The position numbers and the translations under genes are program-made. From assembly GCF_018343615.1 (NCBI RefSeq), contig NZ_JAGYPI010000002.1, positions 763,562-827,561 on the forward strand: a stretch of DNA of 64,000 nucleotides. The letters run 5' to 3'. Below are positions 27,629 to 35,853 of this stretch, in pieces; position 1 is the first letter of the stretch, and the number at the start of each line of letters is the position of its first letter. This stretch comes from Bacillus sp. FJAT-49736 (GTDB lineage Bacteria; Bacillota; Bacilli; Bacillales; Bacillaceae_C). The notes under the pieces are model-generated. The model worked only from the letters and a program-made list of their open reading frames with translations, ran no database searches and was not told the origin of the DNA.

Positions 27629-27649
27629 TGTTATTCGCTCCTTCTTGAA

Positions 27650-27875
27650 AAAATAATAAAGCTCCCGTCCTCAGACTCTAGATGAGTCTGGGGACGAGAG
27701 CTGTACTCACGCGGTTCCACCCCAGTTGATGCACAAATAGCACATCCACTTTCCAATGTATGACTCCAGATTGCCGTTTCACTAAAGTCTCTTATTGGGC
27801 TTTCACCATCCCCAATTCGCTTTGAAGAACATCCTTAGCTACTATAGATCCTTCAACATCACAATTATTATTTTA
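27650..27875 (-). ncRNA. T-box leader of glyS
   Basis: Minus strand has the T-box core GGGGTGGAACCGCGTGAG (about 27707-27724) and a terminator, AGCTCTCGTCCCCAGACTC pairing with GAGTCTGAGGACGGGAGCT, followed by T-rich sequence (27653-27702). The likely specifier is GGC (27773-27775) in ACGGCAAT, matching glycine. Confidence 0.93.
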
Positions 27876-27881
27876 ATGTTT

Positions 27882-27910
27882 ATATTACAAGATGGTTTTG
27901 TTGAAGTCAA
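27882..27910 (-). promoter_or_regulatory. SigA-type promoter of glyS T-box transcript
   Basis: Minus strand TTGACT (27910-27905), 17-base spacer, TAATAT (27887-27882). Confidence 0.75.
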
Positions 27911-27983
27911 TGTTCGAGTAATAGTAATTCAAACAAGACTTTCATAGACTTGTTCCGTTAGTTGAATGTTTTAAAAAAATGTA

Positions 27984-28012
27984 TTGACATCTTTGACTAA
28001 AAAGAATATACT
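27984..28012 (+). promoter_or_regulatory. SigA-type promoter of yceI-type gene
   Basis: TTGACA (27984-27989), exact 17-base spacer, TATACT (28007-28012). Downstream the leader carries ACTTACTTAC and the near-palindrome TTACTTAA-TGA-TTAAAGTAA (28026-28045), a possible operator. Confidence 0.75.
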
Positions 28013-28114
28013 TACTTACATAAAGTTACTTAATGATTAAAGTAAAACTATTAACATTTTAACCGTTAAGTATATTAATTTTAGTAAATAACTTTTTATT
28101 GGAGGTAAAATAAA

Positions 28115-28651
28115 ATGACAAAAAGCAAATGGGTAGTAGACGCAACACATAGTGCTATCGATTTTTCTGTAAAACATATGATGGTATCAAAAGTGAAAGG
28201 TGCATTCCATACATTTGACGCTACCATCGAAGCAGATCCAACTGATTTAACATCCGCTACTATTGACTTTACTGTAGATGTAGCAAGCATCGATACACGC
28301 AATGCGGATCGTGACGGACATCTTAAATCTGCAGATTTCTTTGATGCAGAAAAATATCCTTCTATGACATTTAAAGCTACAAGCATCGATAAAAAAGGTG
28401 AAGATGAGTATACTGTGACAGGTGATATGAGTATTCATGGTGTTACTCGTCCAGAAACATTCCTTGTAACTTTTGAAGGTCTTGCAAAAGATCCAATGAG
28501 CGGTGCAGAAAAAATTGGTTTCAGCGCAGAAGGTAAAGTGAAACGCAGCGATTACGGTTTAACTTGGAATGCTGCCCTTGAAACTGGCGGCGTGTTAGTT
28601 GGCGATGAAATTAAAATTACCATTGAAATCGAAGCAGGAAAAGAAGCTTAA
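28115..28651 (+). CDS. YceI family lipocalin-like protein
   Basis: The 178-residue protein begins WVVDATHSAIDFSVKHMMVSK and contains FDAEKYPSMTFKATS and the C-terminal WNAALETGGVLVGDEIKITI, the YceI beta-barrel signature. YceI proteins bind polyisoprenoid-like amphiphiles; no signal peptide is present here, so it is cytoplasmic. ATTGGAGG precedes the ATG. It is transcribed from its own promoter, with a long AT-rich leader. Confidence 0.92.
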   Translation: MTKSKWVVDATHSAIDFSVKHMMVSKVKGAFHTFDATIEADPTDLTSATIDFTVDVASIDTRNADRDGHLKSADFFDAEKYPSMTFKATSIDKKGEDEYTVTGDMSIHGVTRPETFLVTFEGLAKDPMSGAEKIGFSAEGKVKRSDYGLTWNAALETGGVLVGDEIKITIEIEAGKEA

Positions 28652-28735
28652 TTTTCAAAAAGTATTAGCTAATTTCAAAATAATTTCGTATAATCAAATA
28701 AGTGAATTTATCCATTAGGGAAAGGAGTGGATTGT

Positions 28736-28792
28736 ATGAAAACGAAATATTTATTTTCATTTTCAAAATCCATTCCTTTTTATCATTTTTAG
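28736..28792 (+). CDS. Putative leader peptide upstream of pyrH-like gene
   Basis: ATG at 28736 with GGAAAGGAGTGG directly upstream opens an 18-codon ORF, MKTKYLFSFSKSIPFYHF, ending with TAG at 28790. Its stop overlaps the 5' arm of an intrinsic terminator. Seven of 18 residues are Phe or Tyr and three are Ser. The arrangement of strong ribosome site, short ORF and terminator is typical of ribosome-mediated attenuation. Expression is not shown. Confidence 0.5.
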   Translation: MKTKYLFSFSKSIPFYHF

Positions 28793-28822
28793 GAGCAAGG
28801 CATTAGCCATTGCTCCTTTTTA
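28792..28822 (+). terminator. Attenuator-type terminator before pyrH-like gene
   Basis: GGAGCAA-GGC / GCC-A-TTGCTCC stem (28792-28816) followed by TTTTT. The 3' arm plus T-run (CTCCTTT) is complementary to AAAGGAG of the leader-peptide ribosome site, which gives a possible alternative fold. Confidence 0.7.
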
Positions 28823-28852
28823 TTTGCCTTGGATTTTTTACCTCTAAAGAAA

Positions 28853-28945
28853 ATGTTACCAGAAATGAAGACAGTATTAGATTTATCACAATCTACAAAA
28901 GGCATCGATGTGTTTGCTCATATTAAGGAGGAGATTTTTTGCTAA
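28853..28945 (+). CDS. Possible small ORF overlapping pyrH-like start
   Basis: ATG at 28853 opens a 30-codon frame starting MLPEMKTVLDLSQSTKGIDV and stopping at TAA 28943-28945, seven bases inside the pyrH-like gene. It is in the same frame as the leader peptide; only the TAG at 28790 separates them over 70 codons. There is no clear ribosome site for this ATG, so translation is uncertain. It may couple translation to the next gene or be the relic of a longer protein. Confidence 0.3.
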   Translation: MLPEMKTVLDLSQSTKGIDVFAHIKEEIFC

Positions 28946-29673
28946 AGTATCAAAGGGTTTTATTAAAGCTTAGCGGGGGTGCACTTGCTGATCAAAACGG
29001 GAATAATTTTGAATCGAGTCGTTTAGAACATATTGCTAATGAGATTATATCTATTGTCCAACTGGGAGTTCAGGTCTCCATCGTTGTCGGCGGAGGAAAT
29101 ATCTTCAGGGGAAGGCTTGCGGATGAGTGGGGAATTGACCGTGTAGAGGCAGATAATATTGGTACACTAGGAACGATCATAAATAGTTTAATGTTACGAG
29201 GAGTTCTAAAAAGCAAAATGGATAAAGAGGTTCGAGTTATGACATCCATCCCTGTAACTACCGTTGCAGAGCCATATATTCGCTTAAAGGCAATGAATCA
29301 CTTAGATAAAGGATATATAGTGATTTTTGCAGGCGGAAATGGGCAGCCCTATGTAACCACCGATTATCCAAGCGTTCAACGAGCTCTAGAAACAAATTGT
29401 GAGGCAATCCTTGTTGCAAAGCAAGGAGTGGATGGCGTCTTCACTAGTGATCCAAAGCTTGATCCGGATGCCAAAATGTATAAACAGCTCAACTATGATG
29501 ATGCTGTGAAGAAGAATTTAAAAGTGATGGATCAGTCTGCATTGATACTTGCGCGCGATCATCACTTACCTGCCCATATATTTAACTTCAATGAAATTGG
29601 TGTGATGAAGAAAATCTGTATGAACGAGCAGATGGGAACATTAGTTACTGATGGAAAATCTATTTTAAAATAG
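28939..29673 (+). CDS. pyrH: UMP kinase (probable second pyrH-type gene)
   Basis: The 244-residue amino-acid-kinase-fold protein begins LLKLSGGALA, carries VVGGGNIFRG (about 50-59) and FAGGNGQPYVTTDYPSV with the phosphoacceptor region, and VDGVFTSDPKLDPDAKMY, the UMP kinase signature. It converts UMP to UDP. Start is TTG at 28939 with AAGGAGGAG upstream. In bacilli the essential pyrH sits between tsf and frr; here the neighbours are yceI and fabH, so this is probably a paralogue. Confidence 0.88.
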   Translation: MLKYQRVLLKLSGGALADQNGNNFESSRLEHIANEIISIVQLGVQVSIVVGGGNIFRGRLADEWGIDRVEADNIGTLGTIINSLMLRGVLKSKMDKEVRVMTSIPVTTVAEPYIRLKAMNHLDKGYIVIFAGGNGQPYVTTDYPSVQRALETNCEAILVAKQGVDGVFTSDPKLDPDAKMYKQLNYDDAVKKNLKVMDQSALILARDHHLPAHIFNFNEIGVMKKICMNEQMGTLVTDGKSILK

Positions 29674-29700
29674 ATCTGTAGCTTATACAGATCTTTTTTT
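29672..29700 (+). terminator. Terminator of pyrH-like gene
   Basis: AGATCTGT / ACAGATCT stem and seven T. Confidence 0.88.
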
Positions 29701-29701
29701 A

Positions 29702-29730
29702 TTGACATAATTATTACCTGGTACTAATAT
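29702..29730 (+). promoter_or_regulatory. fabH promoter with FapR operator
   Basis: TTGACA (29702-29707), 17-base spacer, TAATAT (29725-29730). TTATTACCTGGTACTAA (29711-29727) matches the FapR palindrome TTAGTACCTGGTACTAA with one change and fills the spacer. FapR represses fatty-acid synthesis genes until malonyl-CoA relieves it. Confidence 0.9.
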
Positions 29731-29774
29731 TAGATAATATTATCAACTAACAATTATAAGGATGGTGAAATTTC

Positions 29775-30758
29775 ATGTACTCAACAGCTCGGATTACGGC
29801 AATTGGTACTTATGTTCCACAAAAAAGATTACGTAATAAGGATTTAGAGAAAATGGTTGATACAAACGATGAATGGATCGTCCAAAGAACAGGCATGAGG
29901 GAAAGAAGAATGGCCGGTGATGATGAATTTTCCTCCACACTTGCATTTAAAGCGATTGAAAAAATGAAAGAAACATATGGTAAGGACTTAACAGATATTG
30001 ACTGTATTGTCGTCTCCACCACCACACCGGATTATGCTTTTCCGAGTGTAGCATGTCAAATTCAAAATCACTTTCAGATTCCCTGCACCGGTGCTTTTGA
30101 TATAAACGCCACCTGTGCCGGTTTTACCTATGCTTTGCACATCGCTAACAGCTTTATCACTTCCGGGGTACATCAAAAGGTACTAGTTGTCACAACAGAA
30201 ACCTTAACAAAAGTAACCGATTATACAGACCGCTCCACTTGTATTCTTTTCGGTGACGGTGCAGCTGCAGTTATGGTGGAAAAGGATGAAGAAAATCCGA
30301 GCTTCCTCGCTACCCATATGGGGACAAATGGGGAAGGGGGAATTCATGTTTATCGGACCAATTTAACAGATACAATGGGAGGTATTCCTTTAAAAGCAGA
30401 TGGGAATATCGTACAAAACGGTCGTGAAGTGTATAAGTGGGTATCCAGAACACTCCCTCCTTCTATCGAGGCGCTTTTGAAAAAAGCAAAGTTACATCTT
30501 GATGCAATTGACTGGTTCGTTCCACATAGCGCCAATCTTAGAATGATTGAATCCATTTGCGAGCGTTCCGGAATATCACTGGATAAAACCTTAACGAGCG
30601 CTGAATATATGGGCAATACTTCATCTGTAACCATTCCCCTCGCTATACGACTAGGTATAGAGAATGGAAAAGTTAAAAATGGGGATTTGATGATGGTATA
30701 TGGATTTGGCGGTGGCTTGACACATGCGGGACATATTATTCGTTGGGACTTGGGTTAA
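29775..30758 (+). CDS. fabH: 3-oxoacyl-ACP synthase III (KAS III)
   Basis: The 327-residue condensing enzyme starts fatty-acid synthesis by joining an acyl-CoA primer to malonyl-ACP. The catalytic triad is visible: Cys114 in NATCAGF, His251 in VPHSANLRMIE and Asn281 in MGNTSSVTIP. The gene stands alone, not beside fabF, which fits the FabHB-type (YhfB) copy of bacilli. The FapR box in its promoter confirms lipid control. The leader includes AAGGATGG before the ATG. Confidence 0.95.
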   Translation: MYSTARITAIGTYVPQKRLRNKDLEKMVDTNDEWIVQRTGMRERRMAGDDEFSSTLAFKAIEKMKETYGKDLTDIDCIVVSTTTPDYAFPSVACQIQNHFQIPCTGAFDINATCAGFTYALHIANSFITSGVHQKVLVVTTETLTKVTDYTDRSTCILFGDGAAAVMVEKDEENPSFLATHMGTNGEGGIHVYRTNLTDTMGGIPLKADGNIVQNGREVYKWVSRTLPPSIEALLKKAKLHLDAIDWFVPHSANLRMIESICERSGISLDKTLTSAEYMGNTSSVTIPLAIRLGIENGKVKNGDLMMVYGFGGGLTHAGHIIRWDLG

Positions 30759-30774
30759 GGGCCATGAAAAAGTA

Positions 30775-30818
30775 AAGAAGTGCTGTACGTATTTTGTGCG
30801 GCACCTCTTATTTTTTTT
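30775..30818. terminator. Bidirectional terminator fabH / LysR gene
   Basis: AAGAAGTGC / GCACCTCTT arms with central G-C pairs, followed by a run of eight T on the + strand. Confidence 0.65.
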
Positions 30819-31704
30819 GCCAAGGAATAAACTTGTTTTCTCTTAACAGTTCAATGAATACTTCCAATGCCTTTGTCTGAAAAGGGGTTCGGATAATGAC
30901 TGAAAATTCACGAGTAATGGGTAGACCTTTAATTTCTAGAATTTTTAACGATTTCAGCTGTAGTTCCTTCTGTATGGTCCAATTAGAAAGCAGACTAATT
31001 CCAAGCCCCGCTTCTACGGATTCTTTAATTAGCTGTGTACTGCCAAACTCCATTAATTTACTTGGGGAGATGTTAAACTTTTGAAACATTGCCTCCTGTG
31101 CTTCCCTGGTACCCGAACCTGATTCACGCACAATCCATGTTTCCTTTGCAATATCCTGGAAGCTTACCTCTTCTTTTTTTCCTAAAGGATGATGTACAGA
31201 AGTGACAATGAACATTGAATCTTTGGCAAGCTGCTCCACGATTAAATTTTTTTCCTTCAAATGTCCTTCCACAATACCAACATCCAACTGATGATTCGCA
31301 ACCAGCTCAGCAATTTCCTTCGTATTAGCTATAACGATAGTCGGATCAATATCCGGATAGCTTCTCTGCAATTGAGCCATAATATGCGGCAAAACATATT
31401 CGCCAAATGTATAACTGGAACCAATCGTCAGCACACCGCTTGCTTTATTGGTAAGGTCATCAACAATTCTTTGCATTCTCGTATATAACCCCAATATTTC
31501 CTTCGCATGATGGTAAACAGCATTTCCCGCTTTATTCAAGCGTACGTATTTATTCGTTCGTTCTAAAAGTCGTGCACCAATCGTCCGTTCTAGCGTCTGA
31601 ATATATTGGCTGACAGCTGGTTGGGTCATATGAAGCTCCTCAGCTGCTCTTGAAAAATTACCTTTTTCCACTACAGTAACAAATACTTGCAAGTATTGGT
31701 CCAT
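30808..31704 (-). CDS. LysR family regulator (CysL-like)
   Basis: The 298-residue protein has the LysR helix-turn-helix (GNFSRAAEELHMTQPAVSQYI, about residues 15-35; key AAEELHMTQPAVSQY) and a periplasmic-binding-type effector domain. The ATG at 31704 is eight bases after AGGAGG; the upstream ATG and GTG at 31710 and 31713 overlap that site. It diverges from a YeiH-type gene, the same pairing as yeiE-yeiH in enterobacteria. Resemblance to B. subtilis CysL suggests a sulfur-related role. Confidence 0.85.
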   Translation of the reverse strand: MDQYLQVFVTVVEKGNFSRAAEELHMTQPAVSQYIQTLERTIGARLLERTNKYVRLNKAGNAVYHHAKEILGLYTRMQRIVDDLTNKASGVLTIGSSYTFGEYVLPHIMAQLQRSYPDIDPTIVIANTKEIAELVANHQLDVGIVEGHLKEKNLIVEQLAKDSMFIVTSVHHPLGKKEEVSFQDIAKETWIVRESGSGTREAQEAMFQKFNISPSKLMEFGSTQLIKESVEAGLGISLLSNWTIQKELQLKSLKILEIKGLPITREFSVIIRTPFQTKALEVFIELLRENKFIPWQKK

Positions 31705-31737
31705 TCCCATCACCTCCTTTTTATTATACTATTTTAC

Positions 31738-31755
31738 TTATGATTACTATCATAA
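31738..31755. promoter_or_regulatory. Candidate LysR operator
   Basis: TTATGAT-TACT-ATCATAA is a perfect inverted repeat in the divergent gap. TATAAT for the YeiH gene follows at 31793-31798 with a weak -35, as expected for an activated promoter. Confidence 0.55.
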
Positions 31756-31825
31756 TGATTTATTTTTCTTATCAATAAAACTGTTATATTCTTATAATAG
31801 TTTAAGGGAAATGGGAGATGATAAC

Positions 31826-32872
31826 ATGAGTTCAGAACAAGCTCGAATATTGCCTGCAGAGCCGCAGAAAAAAAGCTCCTCCGGTTTTGGATTATGGATC
31901 AGCGGTGTTGCCTTTACCTTTTTTATTGCTCTTCTGGGATATTTTTTGGCAAAGGTTCCTGGATTTGACCACATTGGGCAGTTAGCCTGCTCCATTATTA
32001 TCGCTATTATTTACAGACAGTTTTTTGGATATCCGGAAATCATTCGAAAAGGAATCACCTTTTCCTCCAAAAGACTTTTACGAGCAGCTATTATTTTATA
32101 TGGATTGAAGCTTAATATTGATGTTGTTCTGCATGACGGTTTAGGACTATTACTTCGCGATGCATGCGTCATTACATTTGCGATTCTTTTTACTATTTGG
32201 TTTGCAAAAATGTTGAAAGCAGATAAGATGATTTCCATTTTACTTGGAGTCGGAACAGGAGTCTGTGGTGCCGCTGCGATTGCGGCAGTTGCTCCAATTG
32301 TAAAATCAAAGGATGAGGATACTGCGATTGGGGTAGGAATTATCGCCCTAGTTGGTACCGTTTTTGCTATTGTATATACCATCCTACGGCCGTTCCTTCC
32401 TCTTAGTCCAGTTGAATACGGTTCATGGACCGGAATGAGCTTACACGAAATTGCACAGGTAGCCTTAGCTGCTGCACCTGGTGGTCAAGATGCACTTGCA
32501 ATTGGTTTACTAGCAAAATTAGGCCGTGTATTTTTACTTGTCCCATTATGTTTCATCTTCATGTATTGGATGAAACGAAAAAATAATGATGACAGTGAAG
32601 GGGATGCGAAAATTGAATTCCCTTGGTTCTTAGTTGGATTTATTATTTTGAGCATTTTAGGAAGTTATGTGTTTGGTCATTCCATTCCGGTTTCTGCGGG
32701 TGTCCTGAATGGGGTTTCCACCGCAACTACCTGGTTGCTAACTGCGGCAATGGTGGGACTCGGCCTTAATGTTAGTCTGAAGGATTTGCGAACTAAAGCG
32801 TTAAAGCCGCTAATCGCGATGGTGATTACGTCGATCGTGTTGTCTGTGGTTACGTATTTGGTAGCTTTGTAG
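31826..32872 (+). CDS. YeiH/UPF0324 family putative sulfate exporter
   Basis: The 348-residue protein has about ten helices and the UPF0324 signatures GVGTGVCGAAAIAAVAPIVK and SLHEIAQVALAAAPGGQDAL. It is annotated in many genomes as a putative sulfate/sulfite exporter, an assignment with limited experimental backing. The ATG at 31826 is eight bases after GGGAG; an earlier ATG at 31811 is too close to its own AAGGGA. Confidence 0.88.
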   Translation: MSSEQARILPAEPQKKSSSGFGLWISGVAFTFFIALLGYFLAKVPGFDHIGQLACSIIIAIIYRQFFGYPEIIRKGITFSSKRLLRAAIILYGLKLNIDVVLHDGLGLLLRDACVITFAILFTIWFAKMLKADKMISILLGVGTGVCGAAAIAAVAPIVKSKDEDTAIGVGIIALVGTVFAIVYTILRPFLPLSPVEYGSWTGMSLHEIAQVALAAAPGGQDALAIGLLAKLGRVFLLVPLCFIFMYWMKRKNNDDSEGDAKIEFPWFLVGFIILSILGSYVFGHSIPVSAGVLNGVSTATTWLLTAAMVGLGLNVSLKDLRTKALKPLIAMVITSIVLSVVTYLVAL

Positions 32873-32949
32873 AATAGACTGATATTCACGTGGCGGCGTG
32901 GGTATCGGTTTTTTTTGTTTTTTGGATCTTCACAGTATAGGGGGGTACT

Positions 32950-33735
32950 TCTTTTTTTGGCGAGTTTTCCGGAGGTTTAGCTCTTCCTTTCCTTTTCGGC
33001 GTTCTTCACCTCGTTTTTGGCGTTTTCTCCTCTCTTTTCGGCGTTCCACCTCATTTTTTTGCGAGTTTAACCAAAATTTCGGCTTATCTCATCTTTTTCG
33101 GCATTCCACTCCTTGTTTTCGGCGTTTTCTCCTCTCTTTTCGGCGTTCCACCTCATTTTTTTGGCGAGTTTAACCAAAATTTCGGCTTACCTCATCTTTT
33201 TCGGCATTCCACTCCTTGTTTTCGGCGTTTTCTCCTCTCTTTTCGGCGTTCCACCTCATTTTTTTGGCGAGTTTATCTAAAATTTCGGCTTATCACATCT
33301 TTTTCGGCATTCCACTCCTTGTTTTCGGCGTTTTCTCCTCTCTTTTCGGCATTTCACCTCATTTTTTTGGCGAGTTTAACCAAAATTTCGGCTTATCACA
33401 TCTTTTTCGGCATTCCACTCCTTGTTTTCGGCGTTTTCTCCTCTCTTTTCGGCGTTCCACCTCATTTTTTTGGCGAGTTTAACCAAAATTTCGGCTTACC
33501 ACATCTTTTTCGGCATTCCATTCCTTGTTTTCGGCATTTTCTCCTCTCTTTTCGGCGTTCCACCTCATTTTTTTGGCGAGTTTAACCAAGATTTCGGCTT
33601 ACCTCATCTTTTTCGGCATTCTACTCCTTGTTTTCGGCGTTTTCTCCTCTCTTTTCGGCGTTCTAATCCCTTTTTTCGGCGTTCCACCTCATCTTTTCGG
33701 CAGTTTACTCATAGTTTCGGCTTTTCCCATCTAAA
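32950..33735. repeat. 103-bp higher-order tandem repeat of 21-bp units
   Basis: Near-identical 103-base blocks recur with junction points at 33010, 33113, 33216, 33319, 33422, 33525 and 33628. Each block holds five sub-units starting TTTCGGC or TTTGGCG at spacings 19, 21, 21, 21 and 21. The first and last blocks are diverged or truncated. The + strand is pyrimidine-rich and open in all frames, which produces spurious ORFs rich in Phe, Ser and Leu. Confidence 0.95.
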
Positions 33736-33847
33736 TCTACTACTCCCTTTTTTAAACAAACAGGTTACATCATAAAAATTCACCATATTTAAGCAGGATT
33801 ATCATCATCTTTTAAGGAAGTTAATAGTAAATAAGGAGGGATAATAA

Positions 33848-34849
33848 TTGTTTGTAAAAGAATTATCGGTACCTATGGAAATTCTCCATTACCAAGCTTT
33901 ATTGAATCGTCTCCAGGTAAACCATCCTCAAAGGAATAAGATAGAAAGTGATTTTGCTAAATTGTTAGCCGGTTACCGTGGAGAAAAAAATTTACGTTAT
34001 CATTTAAATTTTCTACCAGAAGATGAGTACCAAATTCTCCTCGATCTTCGGCTAAGTGTAAATAATATAAATTTCCAGATTGATTGTTTATTGATATCAC
34101 CCTATTTCTTGCTTATTATCGAATCAAAGAATATTGCGGGAACTCTAATTTTCGACTCCAATTCCGAGCAATGCTTACGGATATACAACGAAAAGGAGGA
34201 AGGATTTCCAAACCCCATTTTGCAGGCAGCACGTCACCGTTTACTTCTCCAAAAATGGTTGTCGTATAATAAATTCGGGCCAATTCCTATTGAATACTTT
34301 GTTTCTATCGCCTTTCCCACCTCCATTATAAAATCCACAAATAACGATTCATCCATTTACGATAAAGTTCTTCAAGCTGAAAGTGCTATTCATAAAATTG
34401 TTAACATAAAACAGAAATACAATAAGGAATGCATGAATTCCAATCAGTTAAAATCATTATCTAAAATGCTGCTCCAAAAACATTTACAACCGGAGCTTGA
34501 TATTCTTAAAAAACTAGGAATAGCTAAAACCGATTTAATCGCTGGTGTAAAATGCTCCACCTGTCCATCCATAATGCAACGAAAACACGGAACATGGTAT
34601 TGTCAACGCTGTCAGTTCTATTCTAAAATAGCCCACGAGCAAACAATTTTAGATTATTTCCTTCTTTTCGGGCCAAAATTAACAAATAAAGAATTTAGAG
34701 AGTATACCCTTCTTTCAGATCGAAAAACCGCAGACTATTTACTATCCAAAACAAATTTATTATCAACTAAAAAGGGAAATAAAAATGTCTATTCCCCCCC
34801 TTCCACCAACTGGTACTTTAATAACCTACAAATAAAAAAAATCCTATAA
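33848..34849 (+). CDS. NERD domain protein with C-terminal zinc ribbon
   Basis: The 333-residue protein has a nuclease-related (NERD) domain with a PD-(D/E)XK-like set: Glu46 in YRGEKNL, Asp79 in FQIDCLL and Glu92-x-Lys94 in IIESKNI. A four-Cys zinc ribbon follows (Cys236, 239, 252, 255), then a helical C-terminal segment. This suggests DNA or RNA binding and cleavage; the substrate is unknown. Start is TTG at 33848 with AAGGAGGG upstream. It directly follows the 103-bp repeat array. Confidence 0.85.
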   Translation: MFVKELSVPMEILHYQALLNRLQVNHPQRNKIESDFAKLLAGYRGEKNLRYHLNFLPEDEYQILLDLRLSVNNINFQIDCLLISPYFLLIIESKNIAGTLIFDSNSEQCLRIYNEKEEGFPNPILQAARHRLLLQKWLSYNKFGPIPIEYFVSIAFPTSIIKSTNNDSSIYDKVLQAESAIHKIVNIKQKYNKECMNSNQLKSLSKMLLQKHLQPELDILKKLGIAKTDLIAGVKCSTCPSIMQRKHGTWYCQRCQFYSKIAHEQTILDYFLLFGPKLTNKEFREYTLLSDRKTADYLLSKTNLLSTKKGNKNVYSPPSTNWYFNNLQIKKIL

Positions 34850-34851
34850 CA

Positions 34852-34904
34852 TGACATTTGTCACCTGACATTCATGACATCTCTTACTAATCACGGACTA
34901 CTAT
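34852..34904 (+). promoter_or_regulatory. TGACA-box cluster and promoter of ABC/two-component operon
   Basis: TGACA boxes at 34852, 34866 and 34875 and TGTCA at 34859 form one inverted pair (TGACA-TT-TGTCA) and one direct pair. The last box overlaps a -35 placed 18 bases before TACTAT (34899-34904). This is a plausible binding site for the operon's own response regulator (inference). Confidence 0.5.
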
Positions 34905-34946
34905 GAAGAATAAAATAAACTCATAAGCAATGGAGGTGTCGGGAAT

Positions 34947-35852
34947 ATGAACGAAATTGTAAATGTCCAAAATGTATCGAAAACATTCCATGATAAAAAA
35001 GCTGTGAGTAATGTTTCTTTTAGCATCGAAAAAGGCGAAGTGGTCGCAATACTCGGACCAAATGGTGCAGGTAAAACAACGACCATTTCTATGTTATTGG
35101 GGCTGTTGCACCCGTCCGAAGGAGAAATAAATTTATTTCAATTAGCTCCTTCCGATAAAAAAGTCCGGGAAAAAATCGGAACGATGCTACAGGAAGTTAG
35201 TGTAATGAACGGGTTAAAGGTGAAGGAATTGTTGGAGCTAATCCGAAATTATTATCCTAATCCGCTCTCTTTAGATGAGTTAATACAGCTCACCGGTTTA
35301 ACAGAAGCAGATTTAAAAACACGTGCCGAAAAATTATCCGGCGGTCAAAAGCGCAGACTCAGTTTTGCACTTGCCCTATCCGGAAATCCGGATTTAATCA
35401 TTCTAGATGAACCTACAGTTGGGATGGATATTACTTCTAGGAACCGGTTTTGGAAAACAATTAATGAGCTTGCCCAAAAAGGAAAAACAATCATTTTTAC
35501 CACACATTATCTGCAAGAAGCTGATGATATAGCGAAAAGAATACTGTTGTTTCACAATGGATCCATTATTGCGGATGGAACACCTGCCGAAATTAAAGCT
35601 AAACTCACAAAACAGTCGGTTTCCTTTACATCTGAAAATGCAACGCAGTCCATCAAAAAACTTATTAAACATGATGTGGTGAACCATATTTATCAAAAAA
35701 ACAATCGTTTGATTGTGCAAACTGAGGACACAGATGCTGTCTTAGCCTTACTTTTTGAAGAAAAAGTAGGAGCAAGTCAAATACAAATTGACAATGGAAA
35801 ATTAGAGGAAGCATTTGAACAGCTCACACAGAATCATCGGGAGGCTATGTAG
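34947..35852 (+). CDS. ABC exporter ATP-binding protein
   Basis: The 301-residue ATPase has Walker [10 protein letters not shown] (37-45), signature [15 protein letters not shown] and Walker [20 protein letters not shown] precedes the ATG. It is followed by permease, histidine kinase, response regulator and a small protein with almost no gaps, the order of yvfRSTU in B. subtilis. The set probably exports an antimicrobial or lipid-active compound that the kinase detects. Confidence 0.9.
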   Translation: MNEIVNVQNVSKTFHDKKAVSNVSFSIEKGEVVAILGPNGAGKTTTISMLLGLLHPSEGEINLFQLAPSDKKVREKIGTMLQEVSVMNGLKVKELLELIRNYYPNPLSLDELIQLTGLTEADLKTRAEKLSGGQKRRLSFALALSGNPDLIILDEPTVGMDITSRNRFWKTINELAQKGKTIIFTTHYLQEADDIAKRILLFHNGSIIADGTPAEIKAKLTKQSVSFTSENATQSIKKLIKHDVVNHIYQKNNRLIVQTEDTDAVLALLFEEKVGASQIQIDNGKLEEAFEQLTQNHREAM

Positions 35853-35853
35853 G

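Noticed and set aside
28736-28945. Stop-codon recoding (read-through of TAG) producing one 69-residue protein
   Set aside because: The TAG coincides with a strong terminator stem, and no recoding signal is visible; attenuation by a leader peptide explains the layout better, although the open frame is noted.
32898-33775. Several overlapping + strand ORFs rich in Phe, Ser and Leu
   Set aside because: They arise because the 103-bp repeat is free of stops in all frames; the period is not a multiple of three and no ribosome site precedes them.
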